This document shows, in pieces, positions 1-6,643 of a stretch of DNA of 11,452 bases (position 1 is its first letter; every line of letters starts with the position of its first letter). Location of the stretch: the NCBI GenBank assembly GCA_030037405.1, contig JASHRK010000404.1, positions 1-11,452 of the forward strand. Reading direction: 5' to 3'. The position numbers and the translations under genes are program-made. Below the pieces are notes generated by a model, which had not been told where the DNA came from, ran no database searches, and was given only the letters and a program-made list of their open reading frames with translations. The stretch is from Acidimicrobiales bacterium. GTDB lineage: Bacteria > Actinomycetota > Acidimicrobiia > Acidimicrobiales > Bog-793.

Positions 1-82
1 CAAGGGCCGTGCCCTCGGCCTCGAACCGGCGCACCTCCCCGACGCCGAGATCTCCCTCGGCGCAAAGCCTGACCCGGCTCAT
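1..82 (-). CDS. Rieske-type / non-heme iron ferredoxin subunit, 5' end only
   Basis: Only the first 27 codons are present; the gene runs off the left edge. Translating down from the ATG at 82 gives MSRVRLCAEGDLGVGEVRRF and a few more residues. This matches the opening strands of small Rieske [2Fe-2S] ferredoxins, in which a short 'V.LC...DL..GE.RRFE' strand pair precedes the CxH...CxxH cluster motifs; those motifs lie outside the window, so the assignment rests on the N-terminus and on context. Its ATG overlaps the sufD stop in an ATGA (79-82), a strong sign of translational coupling, and no convincing Shine-Dalgarno sequence precedes it. Ferredoxins of this kind are common in actinobacterial suf operons between sufD and sufC and may supply electrons for cluster assembly (inference). 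sufC would be expected next, beyond the window. Confidence 0.6.
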   Translation of the reverse strand, partial: MSRVRLCAEGDLGVGEVRRFEAEGTAL

Positions 83-1422
83 GTGGCGGCGTCCGACCCG
101 GTGATGGCGTGCACGCGGCCCCGGATCGAGGCGACGACGTGATCGCGCACGGGCCGGTCGACCCTCTCGAGAAGCTCCTCGAAGTAACCGAGGAGTATCA
201 ACCTCTCGGCCGCCTCCCGTGGGACGCCCCGCGACTGGAGGTAGAAACGCTGCTCGGGATCGATCGGGCCGACGGCGGAGGCATGGCTGCAGCGGACGTC
301 GTTCTCCTGGATGTCGAGGTTGGGCACCGAGTCGGCATGGGCCCCGTCGGAGAGCACGAGGTTCCTGTTCGTCTGGAAGGCGTTTGCGCCTCGCGCTCCG
401 TGGCGCATGCGGATGAGCCCGCTGTAGACCGAGCGCGCCGAACCTCCGACCGCTCCCTTGAAGACGAGATCGCTCGTCGTACGCGCGGCGGCGTGCTCCT
501 GCAGGGTGCGGAAGTCGTGGACCTGGTGGTCGTCGCCGAGGTACACCGCCAGCAGCTCGGCCGACCCCCCCTGCCCCGCGAGGCGCGAGTCCATACGGGC
601 GCGGGCGTACTCGGCGCCGAGCGATGCCGTGAAGCACTTGAGGGTCGCGTCACGCCCTGCCGCAGCAAAGCTCCGTCCGAGCTGCCAGGTCCGCGGCCCG
701 AGCTGCTGCACCGCCGAGTAGGAGAGCCTCGCTCCGTCTCCGAGCGAGAGCTCGACCACCGGCATGGCGAGGACAGGACCATCGCCCGACACGAAGAGCT
801 CGACGACGCTCACCGACGCGCCGTCGCCGACCGAGACGACGGTGCGCGGGAAGGCGGCCACGTTCTCCCTCTCACCGGCCGTGGCGATCAGGTTCACGAT
901 CACGACTGGGTGCTTGATCTCGACCCCTCGGGGAACGCTGAGCACGGTGCCGTCCCTGACGAACGCAGCGGCAAGGTCGTCGAGGGCGTCGGTGGCGTCA
1001 CCCTCCTCGAACTGGCAGGCGATCGCCCCCCAGAGCTCGGGTGCGGCCCCCTGGCCCGAGGCCGCCTTGAGCCTGGCTCCGCCCCGCTCCCCCTCGTCGC
1101 CGAGGTGCGCCTGCACGACCGTCCCGTTCTCGGTGACGGCGAAGCCCGATCGATCTCCTATCCGGTCTACGAGAGCCTGGGCCGGTGGTGGCAGCGTCGG
1201 CATCGATCCGGCGTGGCGGGAAGCGGGCGCCGGTACGAAGGCGGTGAGATCGAGGTCGCCCACGCGGCCGTAACGCCAGATCTCCTCCTCGCCGGTGGGA
1301 AGGGAGGCCGCCGCGAGGCGCGAGGCTGCCTCCTCGCGGCGGGCCTTCAACCAGGGCGGCCCGTCGAGGGCGCGCGCGGCGTCGGGGGAAAGGTCGACCT
1401 GTCTCATCTCGGCCGGGCTCAA
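79..1422 (-). CDS. sufD: Fe-S cluster assembly scaffold subunit SufD
   Basis: SufD pairs with SufB and the ATPase SufC to form the SufBC2D scaffold on which Fe-S clusters are built in the cytosol. The 447-residue product has the SufB/SufD beta-helix core from about residue 155 to 400 and the family C-terminal signature around 373-399, with DVRCSHASAVGPID followed by FYLQSRGVP. Cys378 and His380 lie in the CSH motif that corresponds to the conserved Cys/His of E. coli SufD. The N-terminal 130 residues are the usual variable helical region. The start is a TTG at 1422, 8 bases after the stop of the preceding gene; an in-frame ATG at 1407 would shorten the protein by five residues and neither start has a strong ribosome site. 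It sits in the operon sufB - four-Cys protein - sufD - ferredoxin. Length and motifs are normal for the family. Confidence 0.93.
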   Translation of the reverse strand: MSPAEMRQVDLSPDAARALDGPPWLKARREEAASRLAAASLPTGEEEIWRYGRVGDLDLTAFVPAPASRHAGSMPTLPPPAQALVDRIGDRSGFAVTENGTVVQAHLGDEGERGGARLKAASGQGAAPELWGAIACQFEEGDATDALDDLAAAFVRDGTVLSVPRGVEIKHPVVIVNLIATAGERENVAAFPRTVVSVGDGASVSVVELFVSGDGPVLAMPVVELSLGDGARLSYSAVQQLGPRTWQLGRSFAAAGRDATLKCFTASLGAEYARARMDSRLAGQGGSAELLAVYLGDDHQVHDFRTLQEHAAARTTSDLVFKGAVGGSARSVYSGLIRMRHGARGANAFQTNRNLVLSDGAHADSVPNLDIQENDVRCSHASAVGPIDPEQRFYLQSRGVPREAAERLILLGYFEELLERVDRPVRDHVVASIRGRVHAITGSDAAT

Positions 1423-1430
1423 GCGCTATC

Positions 1431-1790
1431 TCAACCTCGGCGCCGGCGGAACCAGCCGCCCTTGGTGCGAGCGCTCTTGCGCTCCTCTCGGGCCTCCCGC
1501 TTGCGCGCCTCCGCCAGCGCCGAAGGCACGGCGGCATCGACGACGGTCTCAGCGGCCTGCAGGAGCGCCGAGATGTCCTCCGCCGGCTCCTCGGGCTCCT
1601 CCTCGATCGCCGGCTCCACGAGTTCGCCGTGCTGCCAGGTGGCATCGGCCAGCCGCCGGGAGTACTGCGGGCAGTTGTCGGGGCAGCGCCAGGGCGCCTC
1701 CGGCGCCAGGTCGAGGACGCAGAACCTTGCCACCTCGCCGGACGCGTACGTCCTCGACTGGAAGTGCTTGCAGTCCTCTCGCATTGGCAT
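1431..1790 (-). CDS. Small four-cysteine protein inside the suf operon, function unknown
   Basis: This 119-residue protein lies between sufB and sufD, 11 bases after the sufB stop and 8 bases before the sufD start, so it is almost certainly co-transcribed with them. The ATG at 1790 is chosen because GAGGAG (1798-1803) lies 7 bases upstream; a longer frame back to 1847 would overlap sufB. Cys7, Cys24, Cys36 and Cys40 are clustered in the N-terminal 43 residues (C-x16-C-x11-C-x3-C, ending in CPDNCPQY), a pattern that could bind zinc or an Fe-S cluster. Residues about 60-75 are acidic (EEEPEEPAED), and the C-terminus is strongly basic, ending in GGWFRRRRG. I do not recognise a named family. Position suggests a part in cluster assembly, delivery or regulation, but that is inference from context only. 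Confidence 0.85.
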   Translation of the reverse strand: MPMREDCKHFQSRTYASGEVARFCVLDLAPEAPWRCPDNCPQYSRRLADATWQHGELVEPAIEEEPEEPAEDISALLQAAETVVDAAVPSALAEARKREAREERKSARTKGGWFRRRRG

Positions 1791-1797
1791 TGGGCGG

Positions 1798-1803
1798 CTC
1801 CTC
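1798..1803 (-). promoter_or_regulatory. Ribosome binding site of the four-Cys gene, overlapping the sufB stop
   Basis: GAGGAG on the minus strand ends 7 bases before the ATG at 1790 and shares bases with the sufB TGA (1802-1804). It decides the start of the small gene and suggests coupled translation with sufB. Confidence 0.75.
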
Positions 1804-3202
1804 AGCCGACCGAGCCGTCCATCTGCAATTCGATGAGTCGGCTCCATTCCACCGCGTACTCCATGGGCAGGGTGCGCGTGACGGGCTCGATGAAGCCGTT
1901 CACGATCATTCCCATGGCCTGGTTCTCAGACAGGCCCCTGCTCATCAAATAGAAGAGCTGGTCGTCGCCGACCTTCGAGACCGTCGCCTCGTGGCCGATC
2001 TGCGAGTCGCGCTCTTCCACCTCGATGTAGGGCTTCGTCTCCGATACGGACCGCTCGTCGAGGATGAGAGCGTCGCAGCGGACGAACGCCTTCGATCTCC
2101 TGGCGCCTTCGTCGACGTGCACCTTGCCCCGGTAAGTGGCGTTGCCGCCGTCCTTCGAGATCGACTTCGACACGATCGTGGAGGTCGTCTCCGGGGCGCA
2201 GTGGAACATCTTCGCCCCGGTGTCCTGCCGCTGGCCGGCGCCCGCGTAGGCCACCGAGAGGACCTCACCCGACGCCTTCGGTCCCATCAGGTAGACGGAG
2301 GGGTACTTCATCGTGAGGCGCGAGCCGATGTTGCCGTCGATCCATTCGACGTGAGCCTCCGCCTCGGCCCGCGCTCGCTTGGTCACGAGGTTGTAGACGT
2401 TGCTCGACCAGTTCTGGATCGTCGTGTACGTGATCCTGGCGCCGGGAAGCGCCACGAGCTCGACGACGGCAGAGTGAAGCGAGTCCGAGGAGTAGACGGG
2501 AGCGGAGCAGCCTTCGACGTAGTGGACCTGTGCCCCCTCGTCGGCGATGATGAGCGTCCGCTCGAACTGGCCCATGTTCTCCGCGTTGATCCGGAAGTAG
2601 GCCTGCAGCGGCATCTCCACCTTCACGCCGGGGGGCACGTAAATGAAGGAGCCCCCGGACCACACGGCCGAGTCGAGGGCGGCGAACTTGTTGTCGTTCG
2701 GAGGGATCACCTTGCCGAACCACTTGCGCACGATGTCGGCGTGCTCGCGCACAGCCGTGTCCATGTCGCTGAAGAGCACGCCTTGGCGCTCGAGGTCCTC
2801 CCGGTTGCGGTGGTAGACGACCTCGCTCTCGTACTGGGCGGTGACCCCGGCGAGGTACTTGCGCTCGGCCTCGGGGATCCCGAGCTTCTCGTAGGTGTTC
2901 TTGACCGACTCGGGCAGCTCCTCCCAGGCGTCCACCTGGGCGTCGATCGGCTTTATGTAGTAGTAGATGTCCTGGAAGTCGAGCTCGGGCATCTTCGTCG
3001 CGAACCACGGCACCATCGGCTTGCGGAAGAAGCGCGCGAGGGCGCTCAACCTGAACTTGAGCATCCACTCCGGCTCGCGTTTGATGGCGGACATCTCGCG
3101 GACGATCTCCTCGGACAGCCCCTTGCGCGGCTTGAAGACATAGTCCTCCTCGTCGCTCCAGCCCAGCTGGTACCGCCCGAGATCGAGCTCCGTCGTGGCC
3201 AT
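1802..3202 (-). CDS. sufB: Fe-S cluster assembly scaffold subunit SufB
   Basis: SufB is the core scaffold subunit of the SufBC2D complex that assembles Fe-S clusters from SufS/SufU sulfide and reducing equivalents. The 466-residue product is full length for the family. The N-terminal region contains YYYIKP (80-85); the beta-helix core runs from about 180 to 400 with AVWSGGSFIYVPPGV (179-193). Only three cysteines occur: Cys232 in EGCSAP and Cys376 in VRCDALILDE correspond to the two cysteines studied in E. coli SufB (C254 and C405), and Cys335 lies in FHCAPETTST. The ATG at 3202 (MATTELDLGR) is preferred over an open extension to 3262, which has no family similarity; AAGGGGA lies about 10 bases upstream. 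It is the first gene of the operon and is divergent from the peptidase gene. Typical actinobacterial operons also have a SufR regulator upstream; none is seen here. Confidence 0.96.
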   Translation of the reverse strand: MATTELDLGRYQLGWSDEEDYVFKPRKGLSEEIVREMSAIKREPEWMLKFRLSALARFFRKPMVPWFATKMPELDFQDIYYYIKPIDAQVDAWEELPESVKNTYEKLGIPEAERKYLAGVTAQYESEVVYHRNREDLERQGVLFSDMDTAVREHADIVRKWFGKVIPPNDNKFAALDSAVWSGGSFIYVPPGVKVEMPLQAYFRINAENMGQFERTLIIADEGAQVHYVEGCSAPVYSSDSLHSAVVELVALPGARITYTTIQNWSSNVYNLVTKRARAEAEAHVEWIDGNIGSRLTMKYPSVYLMGPKASGEVLSVAYAGAGQRQDTGAKMFHCAPETTSTIVSKSISKDGGNATYRGKVHVDEGARRSKAFVRCDALILDERSVSETKPYIEVEERDSQIGHEATVSKVGDDQLFYLMSRGLSENQAMGMIVNGFIEPVTRTLPMEYAVEWSRLIELQMDGSVG

Positions 3203-3239
3203 CAGGCGATCGTCCCCTTCGATCCGAGAGAGGTTTGCA

Positions 3240-3256
3240 CTACGTAGATAGTAACA
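3240..3256 (-). promoter_or_regulatory. Probable extended -10 promoter of the suf operon
   Basis: On the minus strand TGTTACTAT (3256 to 3248) matches an extended -10 element (TGn followed by TACTAT). The -35 region is weak (TGGACG about 19 bases upstream). Transcription would begin near 3241, leaving a leader of about 40 bases before the sufB ATG. An 8-base palindrome CTACGTAG (3240-3247) lies at the predicted start site and could be an operator, though one this short may be chance. Confidence 0.45.
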
Positions 3257-3321
3257 ACTCACCCGGCTGCTGCGTCCACGGATCGCCCCTCTCCGAGCCC
3301 GAATCGTGACAAGCTGCCGAG

Positions 3322-5487
3322 GTGACGACAGGGGACTGCCTCGACCCCGGCGGTCGCTCTGCCAACCTCGGCGCCGACCTGGAGCCTCCGGTAGCAGAGA
3401 AGCGACCGCACGCCATCGTCGCCCACGGAGACGAGCGACGAGACGACTGGTACTGGCTGAGAGACCGGGACGACCCTCAAGTCCGGGCTCTCCTCGAAGC
3501 CGAGAACGCCTACACCAGGCAGGCGACGGCGCACCTCGAGCCCCTCGCCCACCAGATCTACGACGAGATCCTCGCCTCGACGGAGCTGACGAGCGTCACT
3601 TACCCGAGCCCGAAGGGCGAGTGGGCCTACTACATGCGCACCGTCGAGAGCCTCCAGCTCCCGATCTGGTGTCGCAGGCCGCGCTCCTCCCCACCCCCCA
3701 CGGCCGACCCGTCGGTGCACGACCCCCAAGAGACGGTCCTCATCGACGAGAACGCCCTCGCCGCCGGTCACGACTACCTCGAGGTGGGCGAGCAGGCCCT
3801 CAGCCCGGACCAGAGGCTCGTCGCCTACTCCGCCGACACCTCCGGCTCGGAGCTGATGACGATCCGCCTGCGCGACCTCGCGAGCGGCGACGACCTGCCC
3901 GACGTCATCGAGAACGCCTCCTACGGGCTCGCATTCGCGGCGGGGAACGAGACGCTCTTCTACACCCGCCCCGACGAGGCGATGCGGCCGTACCAGGTCT
4001 GGCGGCACCGTCTCGGCACGCCGGCGAGCGAGGACGCGAAGGTCTTGGAGGAGAAGGACGAACGTTTCTTCGTCACCGTGGGAAAGACGAAGGACGGTGC
4101 GTTCGTCACCGTCGGCATCGAGAGCAACATCACGAGCGAGTGGCTCCTCATCCCTGCGGCAAGCCCCGAGGCGGAGCCTGTCGTCGTGGTCCCCCGCCGC
4201 CATGGCGTCCTCTACTCGATCGAGCACCACGACGGCGAGCTTCTCATCCTCTCGAACGAGGAAGCCGAGAGCTTCGCCCTTTTCCGCACACCGCTCGCAC
4301 CGGGCGAGGCGGCGGGGCCGGGCTGGGAGGTGCTCCTCCCTGCACGCGAGGACGTCATCCTCACAGGCCTCGACGTCGTCTCCGGGCACGCCCTCGTGAC
4401 AACACGCGGCCACGCCTCGACCGCCATCTCGGTCCTCCCCCTCGACGGCGGTCCCGGGAAAGGCAGGGGGCCCCTCGTCCTGCAAGCCCCACCGGCGGGG
4501 ACGATCTCGCTCGGCGACAACCTCGACTTCGAGACCTCCTCTGTTCGTTACACCACGACCTCGCTCATCCATCCCAAGACGCTCTACGAGCTCGACCTGG
4601 CGACCGGCCAGGAGACCGAGCTCTGGCGCCAGCCGGTCCCCGGCGGCTACGACGCCGCCGACTATCGCACGGCGCAGAGGTGGGCAACCTCCGGCGACGG
4701 CGCCAAGGTGGCCGTGACCATCTCCTGGCGAGCCGACCGAAAGGACGGCCCCGGACCGATGGTGCTCTACGGCTACGGGGCGTACGGGATCAGCTCGGAC
4801 CCGGCCTTCCGCACCGATCGGCCGGCGAGACCCCTTCTCGACCGCGGCGTCGCCTTCGCCCTCGCCCACGTCCGGGGCGGTCAGGAGCTGGGTAGACGTT
4901 GGTACCTCGACGGGAAGCTCGCAGCCAAGCACCACAGCTTCGAAGACTTTCTCGCCGTCGCCCGACACCTGTGCACGGAGGGCTGGACGACCCCTGAGCA
5001 GCTCTGCATCCAGGGTGCGAGCGCCGGTGGCCTCCTGGTCGGGGCGACGGTCAACCTCGACCCTTCAGCCTTCGGCGCCGTCGTGGCAGACGTCCCTTTC
5101 GTCGACTGCCTCACGACGATGCTCGACACCACCCTTCCCCTCACCACGCACGAGTGGGAGGAGTGGGGCGACCCTGCCTCGGACGAGGAGGCCTACCGCT
5201 GCATCAAGGCGTACGCCCCCTACGACAACGTCGGACGAGCGCGCTACCCGCGGATGTTCGTGACGAGCGCTCTGAACGACATGAGGGTCGGCTACTTCGA
5301 GGCGGCGAAGTGGGTCCAGAAGCTGCGGGCGGCCCATCCCGACAACCGGGACAGAGTCCTTCTCAAGGTCGAGATATCGGCCGGGCACTTCGGCCCCTCG
5401 GGACGCTACGACGCCTGGCGCCGAAGGGCTCTCGCCTCCGCCTTCGTGCTCGACGCCCTCGGCGTGGGCGTCGCTCTCGCGAGCTGA
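3322..5487 (+). CDS. S9A prolyl oligopeptidase family serine peptidase, oligopeptidase B-like
   Basis: Cytosolic serine peptidase expected to cleave short peptides, probably after basic residues if it is a true oligopeptidase B (family knowledge). The 721-residue protein has no signal peptide. Residues about 21-85 form the N-terminal cap (RRDDWYWLRDRDDPQVRALL), about 90-440 the seven-bladed propeller, and about 450-721 the alpha/beta hydrolase. Family motifs are YGYGAYG (483-489), AHVRGGQELGRRWYLDGKL (515-533) and QGASAGGLLVG, holding the nucleophile Ser567. Asp653 (NDMRVGYFEAAKW) and His689 (AGHFGPSGRYD) complete the triad. Two deviations from the usual oligopeptidase B text are Ala566 (commonly GGSAGG) and Phe690 (commonly GHGG). 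The start is GTG at 3322 with only a weak ribosome site; the conserved region begins near residue 22. It is divergent from sufB across 119 bases and convergent with the next gene. Confidence 0.93.
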   Translation: MTTGDCLDPGGRSANLGADLEPPVAEKRPHAIVAHGDERRDDWYWLRDRDDPQVRALLEAENAYTRQATAHLEPLAHQIYDEILASTELTSVTYPSPKGEWAYYMRTVESLQLPIWCRRPRSSPPPTADPSVHDPQETVLIDENALAAGHDYLEVGEQALSPDQRLVAYSADTSGSELMTIRLRDLASGDDLPDVIENASYGLAFAAGNETLFYTRPDEAMRPYQVWRHRLGTPASEDAKVLEEKDERFFVTVGKTKDGAFVTVGIESNITSEWLLIPAASPEAEPVVVVPRRHGVLYSIEHHDGELLILSNEEAESFALFRTPLAPGEAAGPGWEVLLPAREDVILTGLDVVSGHALVTTRGHASTAISVLPLDGGPGKGRGPLVLQAPPAGTISLGDNLDFETSSVRYTTTSLIHPKTLYELDLATGQETELWRQPVPGGYDAADYRTAQRWATSGDGAKVAVTISWRADRKDGPGPMVLYGYGAYGISSDPAFRTDRPARPLLDRGVAFALAHVRGGQELGRRWYLDGKLAAKHHSFEDFLAVARHLCTEGWTTPEQLCIQGASAGGLLVGATVNLDPSAFGAVVADVPFVDCLTTMLDTTLPLTTHEWEEWGDPASDEEAYRCIKAYAPYDNVGRARYPRMFVTSALNDMRVGYFEAAKWVQKLRAAHPDNRDRVLLKVEISAGHFGPSGRYDAWRRRALASAFVLDALGVGVALAS

Positions 5488-5501
5488 CCTCCTCGGCTCG
5501 C
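5479..5501. terminator. Possible hairpin between the convergent genes
   Basis: GCGAGC (5479-5484) and GCTCGC (5496-5501) are perfect inverted repeats around an 11-base loop, spanning the peptidase stop codon and the 20-base gap to the convergent gene. No T-tract follows on either strand, so this may be only a weak or Rho-independent-like bidirectional stop, or chance in GC-rich DNA. Confidence 0.22.
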
Positions 5502-5507
5502 CGACCC

Positions 5508-6539
5508 TCAGGACTGCGGGGCGAAGGTCACGTCGTAAGGCTGGGGGTAGGGCGGGAGGCGTGCCGCCAGACCGTTCACGGTCATGGAGAGGTACTTGGG
5601 CGCCCCCACGCGCACGATGACAGCCCCTGAGGCGCTGTAGGTGGTGCTCTGCCCGGGGTCGAGGGTCTCCTGCATCACGTAGGGCCCTCCGCTCGTCAGC
5701 TGAACGCCGATCCAGCAAGCTGATCCGGTCGCCGAGAAGTCGAGCGTGTACGAGCCGGTCGGCTCCACGAACGCCACGACGGTGGGAGAGGTGGACACCG
5801 GCGAGATCGAGTTCGGAGCTGTGGTGGTGGTCGAGCGGGACGGAGATCTCCTGTGGTGCCGATGGGCCACGGTGTTCGTCGTCACGGGGTGGTGGCCGTG
5901 CCCGTTGGCGGTGCTCGTGGGCGAGGCGGCGAGATGAAGCCCAGCGATGACGGCGGCCGCTATGAGCACGAGCGCCGCTCCCGCCGCCAGCGCACGGCTC
6001 CAGGAGATGGCGAGCCTCGGGCCACTGCCGTCGACGTCTCCCCGCCGCCGGCCGGCGCCGGCTGCGCCCGTTGGGCGGCTGGTGCCGGACGGGCGCCGTG
6101 GCCGCCTGGCACTGGCTGCACGCCGTGGGCCGCTGGCACTGGCTGCACGCCGTGGGCGGCTGGCGCCGGGTGCACGCCGCGGGCTCCAGCGCTCGTACAC
6201 GACGCTGTCGTCCTCGAAACGGAACGTCCGGCGGATCGCCTCGGTCGGCTCCGGCTCGTCGGCGGGGGCCTCGCCCCCCTCCTCGGCTCTCTCCGGAGGG
6301 GTCGTTCTCTGAAGGTCTCCCCTGGCACGCCTTGACGCACTGCTGCGTCTCGACACGTCGCCGAGGACCTCGAGAGCGTGCTCGTAGCTCTCCATCGAAC
6401 GTCGCTCGGAGCGGCTGAGACCCACTTTCGCCCATACCGAGACGGCACAGACGACCACGACCAGTCCGAGCACGATTAGCACGATCACTTGGGGCCTACC
6501 TGCGAGTCGCTTCCACCATGGGACGGCTGAGCGGCACAC
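5508..6539 (-). CDS. Two-pass membrane protein with C-terminal DUF4115/RodZ-like domain
   Basis: The 343-residue product has a hydrophobic segment at about 18-38 (VIVLIVLGLVVVVCAVSVW), a charged region containing MESYEHALEVLGDVSRR (49-65), an Arg/Ala/Ser-rich repetitive linker (about 121-165), a second transmembrane segment at about 183-204, a His/Thr/Ser-rich linker (about 213-252) and a C-terminal beta domain (about 266-340). That domain reads ACWIGVQLTSGG, ETLDPGQSTTYSASGAVIVRVG and SMTVNG, the pattern of DUF4115, the periplasmic domain of RodZ. It lacks the helix-turn-helix of true RodZ, so a cell-shape role is not established. The Arg-rich linker suggests it faces the cytosol, with the C-terminal domain outside. 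The start is uncertain: GTG at 6539 has no ribosome site, whereas GTG at 6488 (Val18) follows GGTAGG by 6 bases. The reading frame through the 27-bp repeat is also uncertain. Confidence 0.75.
   Translation of the reverse strand: MCRSAVPWWKRLAGRPQVIVLIVLGLVVVVCAVSVWAKVGLSRSERRSMESYEHALEVLGDVSRRSSASRRARGDLQRTTPPERAEEGGEAPADEPEPTEAIRRTFRFEDDSVVYERWSPRRAPGASRPRRAASASGPRRAASARRPRRPSGTSRPTGAAGAGRRRGDVDGSGPRLAISWSRALAAGAALVLIAAAVIAGLHLAASPTSTANGHGHHPVTTNTVAHRHHRRSPSRSTTTTAPNSISPVSTSPTVVAFVEPTGSYTLDFSATGSACWIGVQLTSGGPYVMQETLDPGQSTTYSASGAVIVRVGAPKYLSMTVNGLAARLPPYPQPYDVTFAPQS
6052..6186. repeat. Tandem 27-bp repeat, about five copies, within the membrane protein gene
   Basis: Five head-to-tail 27-base units start at 6052, 6079, 6106, 6133 and 6160. 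The two central units (6106-6132 and 6133-6159) differ at one base; the outer ones are diverged, the first matching at about 20 of 27 positions. In the annotated frame each unit encodes nine residues such as SRPRRAASA. Because the unit is a multiple of three, copy number can change without a frameshift. All three minus-strand frames stay open across the array. Confidence 0.85.
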
Positions 6540-6591
6540 ATCTATTCAAGCGGCTCGGAGCGACCATATCCGCGCGGGCGCGCGGGCGCTC

Positions 6592-6643
6592 TGGTGTCAC
6601 AATGGGCTTGACTGATGTCGTGTCTGATGTCATAGTGACATCA
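6592..6643 (+). promoter_or_regulatory. Autoregulatory operator and leaderless promoter of the RHH/DUF4097 genes
   Basis: A perfect inverted repeat TGATGTCA-tag-TGACATCA occupies 6625-6643. Direct copies of the half-site occur upstream as TGATGTCg (6613-6620) and TGGTGTCA (6592-6599), each 7 of 8 matches, at offsets of 12 and 21 bases. TTGACT (6608-6613), a 17-base spacer and CATAGT (6631-6636) form a sigma-70-type promoter. Its predicted start falls at about 6642-6643, on the A of the ATG at 6643, so the mRNA should be leaderless; no ribosome site precedes that ATG. The inverted repeat covers the -10 box, the start site and the first base of the start codon, the position expected for a repressor. 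The ligand is presumably the ribbon-helix-helix protein encoded next (inference). Confidence 0.72.

Noticed and set aside
109..1836. Plus-strand open frame of about 575 codons opposite sufD
   Set aside because: It is antisense to sufD and the four-Cys gene, with no domain and composition typical of a shadow frame.
1295..3247. Very long open frame (about 650 codons) on the plus strand opposite sufB and the four-Cys gene
   Set aside because: It is antisense to clearly conserved SUF genes, has Arg/His/Val-rich low-complexity composition and no recognisable domain. Long antisense frames are a normal by-product of high GC content.
3259..4968. Open frame of about 569 codons on the minus strand opposite the peptidase gene
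   Set aside because: The plus-strand peptidase has full-length family motifs and a catalytic triad; the antisense product shows no domain and is a codon-bias shadow.
6052..6186. Tandem repeat as a possible CRISPR array
   Set aside because: Units are contiguous with no unique spacers, lie inside a coding frame, and no cas genes are near.
6571..6586. Two direct copies of CGCGCGGG as a possible regulatory element
   Set aside because: Short, GC-only sequence in GC-rich DNA; no relation to a promoter could be shown.
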